The notes: generated by a model not told the origin, from the sequence alone. A stretch of 64,000 nt of DNA from Commensalibacter communis (GCF_947179015.1 NZ_CAMXCM010000002.1:248001-312000), one strand, 5' to 3'. Positions 1 through 10,436 are shown, counted from the first letter of the stretch. Translations and numbers: made by a program.

Positions 1-670
1 CCGAAGGTCCCCAACCCGCCAGATAAATAAAAATCCGTGGGCCGAGATCACGAGCTGGATTAATCGCCCATCCTTCAAGATAGCCCGCAGAAGCACCAAT
101 TGCTGCAACGACAAGGCCAATCATAAAAGCACCACTATTGGCCTGAGGGGCAACTGTATTATAACTTTCTGTAATTGCAAAAATGCTGAATACTAAAAAT
201 GCAGTCAGTAAAATCTCGTCATAAAAAGCGTGAATAGGGGTAATAGCCAACCCTGGCGAAGTAACAAATACCCCAGCACCACCGCCCAACAGACGCGTAA
301 TGTGGTGCACTTCGTTATAATGATTAATGACGGGGGAGTATAAGCAATAAACGAGCACAGCCCCACAAATGCCACCAACTATTTGTGCCATACAATAGGC
401 TGGGACTTTCTTCCACGAGAACCCTCGGTATAAAGCTAATGCCAACGTTACTGCTGGATTAGCATGGGTTCCGCTGACGCTTCCTGTTGCATAAATTGCA
501 AAAGTAACAGACAGCCCCCATGCGATGGCAACTCCCCAATATGCATTTTGATAAGGGCTGGGATCGTATAAAATAAGCATCGCAGCAGCCGAACAACCGA
601 TAAAGATAATAATAGCAACGGCGATTGCTTCTGATATAAGTTCGCCAATAAATTTTTTAGTAGGAGACAT
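1..670 (-). CDS. glpF: Aquaglyceroporin (MIP family), 3' end cut by the window
   Basis: This inner-membrane channel probably lets glycerol enter the cell. Reading down from ATG at 670 gives 223 codons without a stop to base 1, so only the last part is missing. Both pore signatures are present: the first NPA at residues 71-73 (SGTHANPAVT) and the second at 204-206 as NPARDLGPR. The Asp after the second NPA (residue 208) is the known mark of glycerol-conducting rather than strictly water-conducting members. Several hydrophobic helices surround them. It lies 30 bp downstream of glpD on the same strand, which supports a glycerol uptake operon. Confidence 0.9.
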   Translation of the reverse strand, partial: MSPTKKFIGELISEAIAVAIIIFIGCSAAAMLILYDPSPYQNAYWGVAIAWGLSVTFAIYATGSVSGTHANPAVTLALALYRGFSWKKVPAYCMAQIVGGICGAVLVYCLYSPVINHYNEVHHITRLLGGGAGVFVTSPGLAITPIHAFYDEILLTAFLVFSIFAITESYNTVAPQANSGAFMIGLVVAAIGASAGYLEGWAINPARDLGPRIFIYLAGWGPS

Positions 671-700
671 CAAGCAAATACTTTCTAAAATCATCAAAAT

Positions 701-2206
701 TTATTGGAGTTTTTCCGCTAAATATTTTTGTAAATTTTGGATTTCATCTTGCGAGAAATATAACCCTAACTTTGTTCTCCTCCACAAGATATCTTCTGCT
801 GTTATAGCCCACTCTTTTTCAATTAAATAATCAACTTCTCGTTGGCTTAATCCATGACCAAAATCGGTGCCGAGATCTTCTTTACTATTGGCTTTGTTTA
901 ACACTTCAAACACATCTGTTCCATAGGCATGTGCCATGCGTTTTGTGGTAATTTCATCCAAGAAAGGAATATTTTTGCGCAAATTATTATAAAATAATTT
1001 AAAATCACCATTGGTAATATGACCTCCAGGCAAAGCCTCAGATCCTGTCCATGAACCACGACTATATTGGAAAAACGGCGCTAATTGTTCCATACTATGT
1101 TCAGCTAATCGTCTGTATGTTGTGATTTTTCCACCAAATATCGATAATAGAGGTGTTTTTCCTACATTTTGATTTAAATCCAAGTGATAATCACGCGTCA
1201 CAGCGGATGCATTGCTTGCAGCATCATCGTATAATGGTCTGACCCCAGAATAATCCCATATGACATCTTTTGGAGTGATGTTTTTGGTAAAATAATTATT
1301 GATTGAATCACACAAATATTGTGTCTCATCTTGATCAATTTTTGGTAAAGCATCAGGGGATTGATCCCAAGATAAATCAGTGGTTCCAATCAATGTAAAT
1401 TCTTCATGGTAAGGAATAGCAAATACAATGCGTTTATCTGCATTTTGTAAAATATAGGCTTGTGGGCCATCGAAAAGCTTTTTCACTACAATATGGCTGC
1501 CTTTGACCAAACGCACATTCATTGAGCTTTTAACTTGTAGATCTTGTAAAACTTCTGCAACCCAAGGACCTGCTGCATTTACAATTGCTTTCGCTTGAAC
1601 AGTTGTTTGATCTTTGGTTTTGTTATCTTGAATAATTGCTTCCCAAACATCGTCTTTACGTTCTGCTTTTAGTAAAGTGGTTTGTGTGCGAATATCTGCG
1701 CCCTTATCGCGTGCGCCTTTGGCGTTTAAGACAACCAATCGGCTATCATCAACAGCACAGTCCGAGTAAGTAAAGCCTTTTTTAATATCGTTTCGTAATG
1801 GTTGGCCGTAAGGAGATTTTTGCATTGCAATTTGTTGTGCATTTGGCAATTTAGGGTGGCAAGCAAGATGGTCATACAGAAATAACCCTGCACGAATCAT
1901 CCATGCTGGGCGAACCGCATTACGATGAGGAAGAACAAATTTCAGAGGATGGATAATATGTGGTGCAAGGTTTAATAAACGTTCGCGCTCTTGTAATGCT
2001 TCTCTGACCAATCTGAATTCATAATATTCTAAATAGCGTAAGCCACCATGAATTAATTTAGTGCTGGCAGAGGATGTATGTTGAGCAAGGTCGTCCTTTT
2101 CAACCAATAATATTTTTAACCCTCGACCTGCGGCATCTCTGGCTATACCAGTTCCATTAACACCGCCACCAATAATCAATAGGTCATAAACCGCTTGAGT
2201 AGACAT
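701..2206 (-). CDS. glpD: Aerobic glycerol-3-phosphate dehydrogenase
   Basis: It oxidises sn-glycerol 3-phosphate to dihydroxyacetone phosphate with FAD and passes electrons to the quinone pool at the inner membrane. The 501-residue length is normal for GlpD. The N-terminus has the FAD-binding Rossmann motif GGGVNGTG (residues 13-20), followed by the family segment with STKLIHGGLRYLEYYEF. The C-terminal part matches the usual GlpD cap domain. ATG at 2206 follows an AGGAGA ribosome site. The aquaglyceroporin gene follows after 30 bp, so the two probably form a glycerol operon. No glycerol kinase gene is visible and it may lie beyond the left edge. Confidence 0.95.
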   Translation of the reverse strand: MSTQAVYDLLIIGGGVNGTGIARDAAGRGLKILLVEKDDLAQHTSSASTKLIHGGLRYLEYYEFRLVREALQERERLLNLAPHIIHPLKFVLPHRNAVRPAWMIRAGLFLYDHLACHPKLPNAQQIAMQKSPYGQPLRNDIKKGFTYSDCAVDDSRLVVLNAKGARDKGADIRTQTTLLKAERKDDVWEAIIQDNKTKDQTTVQAKAIVNAAGPWVAEVLQDLQVKSSMNVRLVKGSHIVVKKLFDGPQAYILQNADKRIVFAIPYHEEFTLIGTTDLSWDQSPDALPKIDQDETQYLCDSINNYFTKNITPKDVIWDYSGVRPLYDDAASNASAVTRDYHLDLNQNVGKTPLLSIFGGKITTYRRLAEHSMEQLAPFFQYSRGSWTGSEALPGGHITNGDFKLFYNNLRKNIPFLDEITTKRMAHAYGTDVFEVLNKANSKEDLGTDFGHGLSQREVDYLIEKEWAITAEDILWRRTKLGLYFSQDEIQNLQKYLAEKLQ

Positions 2207-2409
2207 TGATCTCTCCTAAATTATCTAATGGTTTACCGAATAAATAAGACTATTCATTTAGATAATACTATTTGTATGTTGTAAATATTTTTATATATTG
2301 AAGTCTGATCGATTATAAAGCCTATATATAACAATTTTGTTATTTTTTAAGGTCTTACAGAAGTATTAAGATCTTTATTAAATAATTATGATTTAAATAG
2401 AGAAAATAT

Positions 2410-3179
2410 ATGCTTTTAAAAGATAAAACGGTTATTATTACAGGGGCTTCTCGGGGTATAGGAAGAGCAGCTGCGTTTGAATGTGCAAAACAAGGTGCGA
2501 ATATTGTGATTGGTCACAGTGGTCGCCCATCAGGGAGCCAAGCAGCACAAAGCCTAATTGCTGAGATTAAAAATATAGGCCGTCATGCCATAGATGTTGG
2601 CTCGGACGCTGCTAATCTAGATACAGGTGAGCTTTTGGTTCATGAAGCGGTCAAGGCGTTTGGACAGGTTGATGTATTTGTCAATAATGCGGGAATATGT
2701 CCGTTTCACTCGTTTTTGGATATGCCAAGAGAAACTTATCTGGAAACAGTTAATACCAATCTTAATGGGGCGTATTTTGCTGTACAAGCAGCAGCTAATC
2801 AAATGAAAAGCAAGGGCGGGGTGGGTCTATTATCGCCGTAAGCTCTATTAGTGCTTTGGTGGGTGGTGAGTTTCAAACACATTATACACCCACAAAGGCA
2901 GGGCTTCTATCTTTGATGCAATCATGTGCCGTGGCATTGGGGAAATATAATATTCGTTGCAATGCGGTGCTGCCTGGAACGATTGCTACAGATATTAATA
3001 AAGAGGATTTGGCCGATCCTGAGAAATTAGCTTATATGAGCAGCCGTACTTGTTTGGGACGCTTGGGCGAACCAGAAGATTTGGCTGGGCCCATCGTGTT
3101 TTTAGCCTCTGACATGTCAAGATATGTGACCGGTGCCTCTTTGTTGGTCGATGGTGGATTGTTCGTTAATTTACAATAA
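2410..3179 (+). pseudogene. SDR dehydrogenase, L-rhamnose 1-dehydrogenase-like, frameshifted
   Basis: A classical short-chain dehydrogenase split by one missing base. Part one (2410-2841) has the NAD(P) motif TGASRGIG (residues 11-18) and NNAG (92-95). Part two restarts in another frame at about 2820 and carries the Ser-containing strand, the catalytic YTPTK and the usual C-terminus ending DGGLFVNLQ. The break is in the G-rich stretch AAGGGCGGGGTGGG (2812-2825). Adding one base there restores Lys-Gly-Xaa-Gly-Gly-Ser and one protein of about 256 residues, normal for the family. The sequence resembles bacterial L-rhamnose 1-dehydrogenases; that substrate is inference. It may be truly inactive or a homopolymer sequencing error. 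Confidence 0.85.
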
Positions 3180-3343
3180 TTATTAATCTTCAATGAGATG
3201 TCTGATTATATTTATGGTCGTATCACGTGAAGGTGTATTGTTTTTGTCCTAAATAATTTATAGAATTTTATTTCTATATTTATGCTTTTCTATATTTTTT
3301 TAGAAAAGTATTTTCAAAAATTGTTTGTCGAGGAGTAAAAACA

Positions 3344-4843
3344 ATGACTGGGAATATTATTGGGCATTTCATTAATGGTGAAACTGTAAAAGATTCAGCA
3401 CAAACGCAAGATGTATATAATCCTTCTACGGGGGAAGTAAGCAAGCAAGTATCTTTGGCTTCCAAAGCAACAGTAGAGCAAGCCATTACTGCGGCACAAA
3501 AAGCGTTTCCTGGATGGAGAAATACACCTCCTTTAAAACGTGCCAGAATTATGTTTCGTTTTAAAGAGTTACTTGAACAAAATGCAGATAAAATTACCAA
3601 ATTAATAGGTGAAGAACATGGAAAAATCCTACATGATGCGAGAGGAGAACTGCAACGAGGAATCGAAGTCGTTGAATATGCTTGTGGTGCCCCTGAATTA
3701 TTAAAAGGCGAATATACAAAAAATGTGGGCACCAATATTGACGCATGGAGCGATTTCCAACCCTTAGGTGTGGTTGCTGGCATTACGCCTTTTAATTTTC
3801 CAGCCATGGTGCCTTTATGGATGTTTCCAATGGCGATTGTCTGTGGAAATACATTTGTTTTAAAACCCTCAGAAAGAGACCCCAGCTCTACTTTATATAT
3901 TGCTGAGCTTTTACATGAAGCAGGACTGCCAAAAGGGGTGATGAATGTGGTCAATGGTGGTAAAGAAGCCGTCGATACTCTGTTGCATGATCCGATAGTT
4001 CAAGCGATCAGTTTTGTTGGCTCCACACCGATTGCTGAATATATTTATAAAACAGCTGCGGCGAATGGTAAACGTTGTCAAGCATTAGGCGGCGCAAAAA
4101 ACCATGCGATTATTATGCCAGATGCTGACTTAGATAATGTGGTAAGCTCTTTGTTAGGGGCTGCATTTGGTTCTTCTGGTGAACGTTGTATGGCGTTATC
4201 GGTTGCGGTAACAATTGGCGATGAAATGGCTGATAAGCTTATTCAAGAATTAACCCAAGCCATGAAGAAATTAAAGCTTGGTGCATATTCTGAAATGAGT
4301 AATGATTTTGGCCCAGTTATCACGAAACAGCATAAGGATAAAATTATTGGTCATATTACCAGTGCTGAACAGCAAGGTGCAAAAATTATTGTTGATGGTC
4401 GTCAGACTCAAGTAAGTGGGTATGAGAACGGATTTTACGTCGGCGCAACATTAATCGATCATGTTAAGCCGGATATGGATAGTTATAAAGCAGAAATCTT
4501 TGGCCCTGTTTTGCAAGTTATTCGTGTGAACACCATGGAAGAAGCCATGAAATTAATTAATGACCATGAATATGGCAATGGTACTTGTATTTATACCAGA
4601 GATGGTGAAGCAGCGCGTTATTTCTGTGATAATATCTTGGTAGGAATGGTTGGGGTAAATATTCCACTTCCTGTGCCTGTTGCGTATCATAGTTTTGGTG
4701 GCTGGAAACGTTCTTTGTTCGGTGATCTACATATTTACGGGCCTGATGGAGTGCGCTTTTATACCAGACGTAAAACAGTGACCCAACGTTGGCCATCTTC
4801 GGGGGTAAGGGAAGGTAGCCAATTCTCCATGCCAACACTATAA
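3344..4843 (+). CDS. mmsA: CoA-acylating methylmalonate-semialdehyde dehydrogenase
   Basis: An aldehyde dehydrogenase superfamily enzyme that converts methylmalonate or malonate semialdehyde plus CoA and NAD+ to propionyl-CoA or acetyl-CoA, in valine, inositol or beta-alanine breakdown. Its 499 residues fit the family. The catalytic Cys is residue 282 in SSGERCMALS. The position that holds the general-base Glu in ordinary aldehyde dehydrogenases reads GGAKNH (249-254), with Asn, as expected for the CoA-dependent MmsA subgroup. It lies 164 bp downstream of the broken SDR gene and ends at a strong terminator. ATG at 3344 follows the GAGGAG ribosome site. Confidence 0.93.
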   Translation: MTGNIIGHFINGETVKDSAQTQDVYNPSTGEVSKQVSLASKATVEQAITAAQKAFPGWRNTPPLKRARIMFRFKELLEQNADKITKLIGEEHGKILHDARGELQRGIEVVEYACGAPELLKGEYTKNVGTNIDAWSDFQPLGVVAGITPFNFPAMVPLWMFPMAIVCGNTFVLKPSERDPSSTLYIAELLHEAGLPKGVMNVVNGGKEAVDTLLHDPIVQAISFVGSTPIAEYIYKTAAANGKRCQALGGAKNHAIIMPDADLDNVVSSLLGAAFGSSGERCMALSVAVTIGDEMADKLIQELTQAMKKLKLGAYSEMSNDFGPVITKQHKDKIIGHITSAEQQGAKIIVDGRQTQVSGYENGFYVGATLIDHVKPDMDSYKAEIFGPVLQVIRVNTMEEAMKLINDHEYGNGTCIYTRDGEAARYFCDNILVGMVGVNIPLPVPVAYHSFGGWKRSLFGDLHIYGPDGVRFYTRRKTVTQRWPSSGVREGSQFSMPTL

Positions 4844-4853
4844 TAGAATTATA

Positions 4854-4888
4854 AAAAAAGCCTTACATTAGTTTTGTAAGGCTTTTTA
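4854..4888. terminator. Bidirectional intrinsic terminator between mmsA and the Yellow-like gene
   Basis: A 13-bp perfect stem (AAAAAGCCTTACA / TGTAAGGCTTTTT, loop TTAGTTT) flanked by A and T runs. It lies between two convergent genes and can end transcription from both sides. Confidence 0.88.
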
Positions 4889-4894
4889 TTAAAG

Positions 4895-6076
4895 TTAATG
4901 GGTATCTTGACTGGGTTTAATAACTGGAGGGGTTTTCAATGGAATCGCGAGAAGTAAATAATTAGGCTCACGTAAATCTTTTCCTTGATGAAATCCTGCT
5001 AGCCTTTCCCACTGTCCAGCCACAACATAAACGATATCACCTTGGACAGCAATGCCGTCTGGCCAATCAATTCTTGGGTCTCTGGCGATTAAATCCATGT
5101 GGCCATCAGGCCAACGCCTCCAGATACTATTATGTTCACCATTGGTTGTATAAATTCGATCTTGAGGATCGTTGGCCAATCCATCAGCAAATCCTTTCTC
5201 GCCTAAATCTTTGACATTTTTTTCAAGCGTTCCCTCGCTGGCTTGAAAGTCAGAGAGAATGGCGGTGGGGATAGAATATAAGCGCCGACTGGTTAGTGGG
5301 GCATAATAAAGCGTTTTTGAGTCATGACTGAGTGTAATCCCATCTGCCCCACCTACGGGGAAAGAAGGATGTTGTGGGTCGTACAACCTTGGTTTTCCCG
5401 CTAAGTAAGCAACAAATCCTTTTTCAGGTTGGGTTGATATATGATTAGCAAGCACTCTGCGTTGTTTTCCAGTGGCAAGATCGACAATAACAAGAGCTGG
5501 AGACGTGCCAAAAGAAGAATCTGTGATATAAGCCGTTCCTTTTTCCCCATGGGTTAAGTCAACACGTAAATCATTCAGATGGCTATCTTGTAAAAGTGTT
5601 GGTGCATGAATAGGAATGGACGCAATGACTTTATGAGTATGAATATCAAAACCAACAACTTTCGCTGCACCATCAGGAATTCCTTTGATTCCTGCACGTT
5701 TACCATCATCAATAACCCATAAATTATTTTGGCTATCTAATGCAATCCCGTGAACTGAAATTAATCGATCTTTCAAAGAGAGATCAGAGGGCAGACTCAT
5801 TTGATTATTGGGAAAAGGTACCCTCTGTCCATCAATAATTTCTGCTAAGGTAGCATCTTTATGATTTTGTGCATGTCGAGGAAAACTAACAAATATTCGC
5901 TTATCGGGGGTTACTGCAATTCCTGAAGGGCCTGGATCTGTAAATTGATCCAGAACCTCTATGCTTCCTGCAGGAATAGCAGAAGGATCACCAGTGTCCC
6001 CTAAAGGAGCTGCATAACAGAAAGGACTGCTTTGCAAAAGCATAAATAAAGTAGCGGTTAATAATGTTTTTTTCAT
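4895..6076 (-). CDS. Secreted Yellow/major royal jelly protein family beta-propeller
   Basis: A 393-residue exported protein with a clear signal peptide (residues 1-22, ending FCYA). The mature part has repeated beta-propeller-like segments (GIAVTPDKRIFVSF, HGIALDSQNNLWVIDD, DGITLSHDSKTLYYAP, DGLANDPQDRIYTT). This arrangement matches the bacterial relatives of insect Yellow and major royal jelly proteins (MRJP family, sometimes called L-dopachrome tautomerase-related); SMP-30/gluconolactonase propellers are more distant. The enzymatic role of bacterial members is not settled, so none is assigned. It stands alone, convergent with mmsA. Confidence 0.75.
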   Translation of the reverse strand: MKKTLLTATLFMLLQSSPFCYAAPLGDTGDPSAIPAGSIEVLDQFTDPGPSGIAVTPDKRIFVSFPRHAQNHKDATLAEIIDGQRVPFPNNQMSLPSDLSLKDRLISVHGIALDSQNNLWVIDDGKRAGIKGIPDGAAKVVGFDIHTHKVIASIPIHAPTLLQDSHLNDLRVDLTHGEKGTAYITDSSFGTSPALVIVDLATGKQRRVLANHISTQPEKGFVAYLAGKPRLYDPQHPSFPVGGADGITLSHDSKTLYYAPLTSRRLYSIPTAILSDFQASEGTLEKNVKDLGEKGFADGLANDPQDRIYTTNGEHNSIWRRWPDGHMDLIARDPRIDWPDGIAVQGDIVYVVAGQWERLAGFHQGKDLREPNYLLLAIPLKTPPVIKPSQDTH

Positions 6077-6166
6077 AGCAGCTTGCCCGATAGAAGTAAG
6101 ATTCAGTTAGGTTTAAAAGCGCATTTTAGAATATTGATATGTTAATAAAAGGCGTAAATTTATGCT

Positions 6167-7471
6167 TTATTGATCTTGGCGTAAAACACTGCCCGCAAGA
6201 TATAAACTCCCACAAATCAAGATACGTATAGCAGAAGACCTACTTTGTTTATTAAGAGTTGAGAGAGCCTCTTTAACTGTTCCACCTGATATCGCATAGT
6301 TATCAGATGCTTTGATAATTTCAGAGATTGGCATGGCCAAATGCTGGTCTGGTTCGACAACGGCTTGAATAGAGGCACTCAAAGGGATTAAAGGAGCCAA
6401 ATATTCACGAACGTTCTTATTGTCTTTCATTCCAATAATCAAATGCAATGGTTTATCTTGCCATTTATCCTGAATTAATTGTGCCAGTATTTTTCCAGCA
6501 TCTGGATTGTGACCACCATCTAACCAAATCTCGCTGTCATGAGAAACGAGTTCGGTTAATTTGCCATGAAGTTGCTGTAATCTGGCAGGCCATACTGCTT
6601 TGGCGATGCCTTGATAAGCTTGGACAGAGATAGGAAGATTGCTATTTCTGAGCGCAGCAATCGCTAATCCAGCGTTACGAAATTGATGTTGTCCTAAAAG
6701 GCTGGGTAATGGCAGTTCCAAACATCCTTTTGCATCTTTATAGATTAGTTGGTTTGCCGTTGGTGTAACACTCCATTCTTGATCTTTAATAAAATAAGGA
6801 GCGTTCAAGGAAATAGCAGTTTCTTTGATAACAGTTAATGCTTCGGGGGCTTGCTGATCGACAATAATAGGAATATTTTCCTTGATAATACCAGCTTTCT
6901 CGGTGGCAATCTTAGCCAAATTATCCCCTAAGAAAGCCTCATGGTCCATGGAAACAGAGGTAATCACGCTAATCATTGGCGTGATAATATTGGTTGCATC
7001 AAAACGTCCACCTAAACCAACTTCAATAATTGCTAAATCAGCAGGATGTTTGGCAAATAAGACAAAAGCAGCAGCGGTTAATACTTCAAAAACAGTAATC
7101 GGTTGTTGTTGATTGACGCGTTCGATTTCAATTAACGTTTCAGATAGTTCTTCTTCGCTGACCAACTGTCCTGCAATACGAAAACGCTCTGTCACATCAA
7201 CAAGGTGAGGAGACGTGGAAACATGAACCTTTAATCCAGCTTCCTCTCCTATAGCTCTTAGAAAAGCACACGTGCTGCCTTTCCCATTGGTTCCAGCAAC
7301 GTGGATAATAGGGGGCATATGACGTTCAGGATTTCCAAGATTATTGAGTAATCTGACCAATCGATCCAAGGAAAGATCAATGAGAGCAGGATATAATTTA
7401 TTCAGACGTTCCAAAATTTCACCAGAGCGTCCTGAAAATTCTGTAAGAATAGGAGAAGAAGTAGAAGACAT
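6167..7471 (-). CDS. folC: Bifunctional folylpolyglutamate/dihydrofolate synthase
   Basis: It adds glutamate to dihydropteroate and to reduced folates using ATP. The P-loop HVAGTNGKGST lies near residue 60, followed by the Mur-ligase-like central domain and the C-terminal glutamate-binding domain with DGGHNPDA. I place the start at ATG 7471, one base after the accD stop. A TTG at 7480 in the same frame would overlap accD by 8 bp and is less likely. It is the last gene of trpB-trpA-accD-folC, a gene order common in alphaproteobacteria. Confidence 0.92.
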   Translation of the reverse strand: MSSTSSPILTEFSGRSGEILERLNKLYPALIDLSLDRLVRLLNNLGNPERHMPPIIHVAGTNGKGSTCAFLRAIGEEAGLKVHVSTSPHLVDVTERFRIAGQLVSEEELSETLIEIERVNQQQPITVFEVLTAAAFVLFAKHPADLAIIEVGLGGRFDATNIITPMISVITSVSMDHEAFLGDNLAKIATEKAGIIKENIPIIVDQQAPEALTVIKETAISLNAPYFIKDQEWSVTPTANQLIYKDAKGCLELPLPSLLGQHQFRNAGLAIAALRNSNLPISVQAYQGIAKAVWPARLQQLHGKLTELVSHDSEIWLDGGHNPDAGKILAQLIQDKWQDKPLHLIIGMKDNKNVREYLAPLIPLSASIQAVVEPDQHLAMPISEIIKASDNYAISGGTVKEALSTLNKQSRSSAIRILICGSLYLAGSVLRQDQ

Positions 7472-7472
7472 A

Positions 7473-8342
7473 TTATGCAACTTTTTCAGAAGGCTGAGCG
7501 GTATTGGATAATAATCTTAGTATTTTAGCTAACGTAGGGCGCAGCTCTTTTCTGCTGGCGACAATATCAACCATTCCATGTTCTAATAAATATTCTGACC
7601 GTTGGAAGCCTTCTGGTAATTTTTCATGTACTGTATTTTCAATGACGCGAGGACCAGCAAAGCCAATCAAAGCATTGGGTTCTGCAATATGAATATCACC
7701 TAGCATTGCAAAAGAGGCAGTTACCCCACCCGTAGTCGGATCGGTAAAGACGACAATATATGGAATTCCCGCTTCTTTGAGCATTTCCACAGCAATAACC
7801 GTACGAGGCATTTGCATCAAACTGAGCATTCCCTCTTGCATTCTTGCCCCACCAGAAGCGGTATACACAATCAAGGGGGTTTGCTGTGCTAAGGCCAAGC
7901 GTGCAGCTGCAATAAAACCTTCACCAAACGCAGCGCCCATTGTGCCAGCCATAAATTCAAAAGCCATCACAGCAACAACCGCCTTTTGACCTTCGATGGT
8001 TCCATGCGCAACGACAATGGATTCATCAAGCTGTGACTTAGTTTTATTTTCTTTTAAACGGTCTGCATATTTCTTTTTGTCTTTGAACTGCAACGGATCA
8101 ACAGGTGCTTTGGGAAGATCAAGACGTGTGTAAGAATTAGGATCGAACGTCCAGTCGAACCGTTGTGTCACCGAAGCACGCATATGGTGATTACAATGAG
8201 GACAAATATTTAGATTTTTTTCTAAATCTTTGATTAACAGCATTTGACCACAAGAATCACAGTTTTTCCAGACATTATCTGGAACTTCTTTTTTTAAAAA
8301 CCCTTGGATTTTAGGTCGAACAAATTCGGTAAGCCAGCTCAT
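7473..8342 (-). CDS. accD: Acetyl-CoA carboxylase carboxyltransferase subunit beta
   Basis: This subunit joins AccA to form the carboxyltransferase that makes malonyl-CoA in the first committed step of fatty acid synthesis. The N-terminal zinc ribbon is visible as Cys28, Cys31, Cys47 and Cys50 (CDSC and CPHC). The crotonase-like core has GGARMQEG and GGVTASFAMLGD. The 289-residue length is normal. It lies between trpA (46-bp gap) and folC (1-bp gap), so it is probably cotranscribed with both. Confidence 0.95.
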   Translation of the reverse strand: MSWLTEFVRPKIQGFLKKEVPDNVWKNCDSCGQMLLIKDLEKNLNICPHCNHHMRASVTQRFDWTFDPNSYTRLDLPKAPVDPLQFKDKKKYADRLKENKTKSQLDESIVVAHGTIEGQKAVVAVMAFEFMAGTMGAAFGEGFIAAARLALAQQTPLIVYTASGGARMQEGMLSLMQMPRTVIAVEMLKEAGIPYIVVFTDPTTGGVTASFAMLGDIHIAEPNALIGFAGPRVIENTVHEKLPEGFQRSEYLLEHGMVDIVASRKELRPTLAKILRLLSNTAQPSEKVA

Positions 8343-8388
8343 AAGATAAACCTTTAAGTTTAATAAAATGTTTCAAATAGGATATTGG

Positions 8389-9213
8389 TTATTTCTGAAC
8401 GCTATGTGTGCCTTGGGCAAGTAATCTGGCATGCTCAATCACTTTCGTAACAGTATCTTTTGTTGGTTGATTCTTTTCATCCAAAGTAGAGGTCAGCGTT
8501 TTTAACAAAGCAGAGCCAACGACAGCAGCATCGGCAATTTTTACTGCATTTGCTGCATGTTCAGGCGTGGATAATCCAAAGCCGATAGCAACCGGTAAAT
8601 CAGAGGCTTCTCTAATCATTGGAATAGCTTTTTGCAAGCTATCGTTACTGGCTGTGCTTGTGCCTGTAATTCCTGTTATGCTAACGTAATAAATAAACCC
8701 AGAGGCTTCTTTTAATACCAATTTTAAACGATCAGGAGACGTTGTTGGGGCGACTAAGTAAATAATATCGATTTGATGCTTGATAGCATAGGGTTTGATA
8801 TTCTCTATTTCTTCTGGGGGCATATCAACAATAATTAACCCATCAACTCCGGCTTTTTCTGCATCTTGGCAGAATTTTTCATAACCATAATATTCAACAG
8901 GATTGGTATATCCCATTAGAATAATGGGGGTATGTTGATTATCATTTCTAAATTCTGAGACCAGTTGCAATGTTTTCTGCATAGTCGCACCCGCTTGCAA
9001 AGCACGAATTGCAGCCGCTTGCACTGTGGGACCATCAGCCATAGGGTCACTGAATGGCATCCCAACTTCAATTAGATCGGCTCCAGCCTCTGGTAAAGCG
9101 TTTAAAATCTCTAAAGAGGTTTGATAATTGGGATCATTTGCCTCTAGATAAGGAATAAAAGCGCCACGTTTTTGTTGTTTTAACGCGGCAAAACAGTCTG
9201 CAATACGGCTCAC
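8389..9213 (-). CDS. trpA: Tryptophan synthase alpha chain
   Basis: It splits indole-3-glycerol phosphate into indole and glyceraldehyde 3-phosphate and channels indole to TrpB. The TIM-barrel signature [16 protein letters not shown] is present, with catalytic Glu49 and Asp60. The phosphate-binding [10 protein letters not shown] and GSALL lie near the C-terminus. The start is GTG at 9213, which overlaps the trpB stop by four bases (GTGA), indicating translational coupling. The length of 274 residues is typical. Confidence 0.96.
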   Translation of the reverse strand: MSRIADCFAALKQQKRGAFIPYLEANDPNYQTSLEILNALPEAGADLIEVGMPFSDPMADGPTVQAAAIRALQAGATMQKTLQLVSEFRNDNQHTPIILMGYTNPVEYYGYEKFCQDAEKAGVDGLIIVDMPPEEIENIKPYAIKHQIDIIYLVAPTTSPDRLKLVLKEASGFIYYVSITGITGTSTASNDSLQKAIPMIREASDLPVAIGFGLSTPEHAANAVKIADAAVVGSALLKTLTSTLDEKNQPTKDTVTKVIEHARLLAQGTHSVQK

Positions 9214-10436
9214 AATTCCACCTTTAAATATTTAGCAACACTATCAATATCTTTATCACCGCGTCCAGAAAGATTAATAATGATAATATCTTCTTTTGAC
9301 ATGGATGGGGCTATTTTTAATGCATGAGCAATAGCATGGGAACTTTCTAGTGCTGGGATAATCCCTTCTTTGGTTGTGCATAGTTGAAATGCGTTGATGG
9401 CCTCATTATCGTTAATGGCTACATATTCAACGCGCTTAATATCATTTAACCATGAATGTTCTGGTCCAACACCAGGATAATCTAAGCCAGCACTGATGCT
9501 ATAAGGTTCAATGATTTGCCCATCTTCATTTTGTAGCAAATAGGTACGATTCCCATGCAATACGCCAGGAGATCCACGTTCAATGGAGGCAGCTGTTTCA
9601 CCGCTATCCAAGCCCATTCCACCAGCTTCTACACCAATGAGTTCGACATTACTATCGTCAAGGAAGGGATGAAAAATACCAATTGCATTCGATCCGCCAC
9701 CAATGGCTGCAATAATTTTATTAGGCAATCTTCCTTCAGCTTCTAAAATTTGTGCTTTGGTCTCATTACCGATCACACATTGGAAATCGCGTACCATGGC
9801 AGGGTAGGGATGAGGACCTGCAACTGTTCCCATGAGATAATAGCTATTATGGACATTGGTAACCCAGTCGCGCATTCCCTCATTAATAGCATCTTTTAAT
9901 GTACCATTTCCTGAGGTCACAGAGACCACTTTGGCGCCGAGTAATTTCATACGAAAGACATTGGGTTTTTGACGCTCAATATCAACAGCACCCATATAAA
10001 TAACACATTCCATGTTAAATAATGCACAGACAGTTGCAGTGGCAACGCCATGTTGACCAGCACCCGTTTCAGCAATAATACGGGTTTTTCCCATACGACG
10101 TGCCAGTAAAATCTGACCCATCACATTATTAATTTTATGTGCGCCAGTATGGTTCAAATCTTCACGCTTTAAGTAAATCTTTGCACCTTGACCAGCATCG
10201 GTTAATCTTTGCGCAAGCCATAACGGGCTGGGTCTTCCGACATAATGTTTCAGATAGTAATCAAGTTCCTTTTGAAATGTCGGATCCTTTTGAATATCAG
10301 CATATGCTTGCTGTAATTCAAGGATCAAAGGAATTAATGTTTCTGAAACAAAAATACCACCAAAAATGCCAAAGCGACCATGATCGTCAGGTCCTTGGCG
10401 CAAGCTATTTAAAGGCAGGTCAGATTCACGCCTCAC
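9210..10436 (-). CDS. trpB: Tryptophan synthase beta chain
   Basis: A PLP enzyme that joins indole with L-serine to give L-tryptophan. The PLP lysine is Lys101 in HTGAHKINN, and the phosphate-binding loop GGGSNAIG lies in the second half. At 408 residues it has full length. The start is GTG at 10436, preceded by a TTTGAGGAG ribosome site seven bases away. It leads the operon trpB-trpA-accD-folC; trpF, which often precedes trpB, is absent here. The 366-bp gap to divergent rho should hold its promoter, but I could not pick a convincing one. Confidence 0.96.
   Translation of the reverse strand: MRRESDLPLNSLRQGPDDHGRFGIFGGIFVSETLIPLILELQQAYADIQKDPTFQKELDYYLKHYVGRPSPLWLAQRLTDAGQGAKIYLKREDLNHTGAHKINNVMGQILLARRMGKTRIIAETGAGQHGVATATVCALFNMECVIYMGAVDIERQKPNVFRMKLLGAKVVSVTSGNGTLKDAINEGMRDWVTNVHNSYYLMGTVAGPHPYPAMVRDFQCVIGNETKAQILEAEGRLPNKIIAAIGGGSNAIGIFHPFLDDSNVELIGVEAGGMGLDSGETAASIERGSPGVLHGNRTYLLQNEDGQIIEPYSISAGLDYPGVGPEHSWLNDIKRVEYVAINDNEAINAFQLCTTKEGIIPALESSHAIAHALKIAPSMSKEDIIIINLSGRGDKDIDSVAKYLKVEL

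Noticed and set aside
3280-3954. A 224-codon open frame on the minus strand across the mmsA start
   Set aside because: It is fully antisense to the well-conserved mmsA, has no ribosome site or family match and no reason to be a gene.
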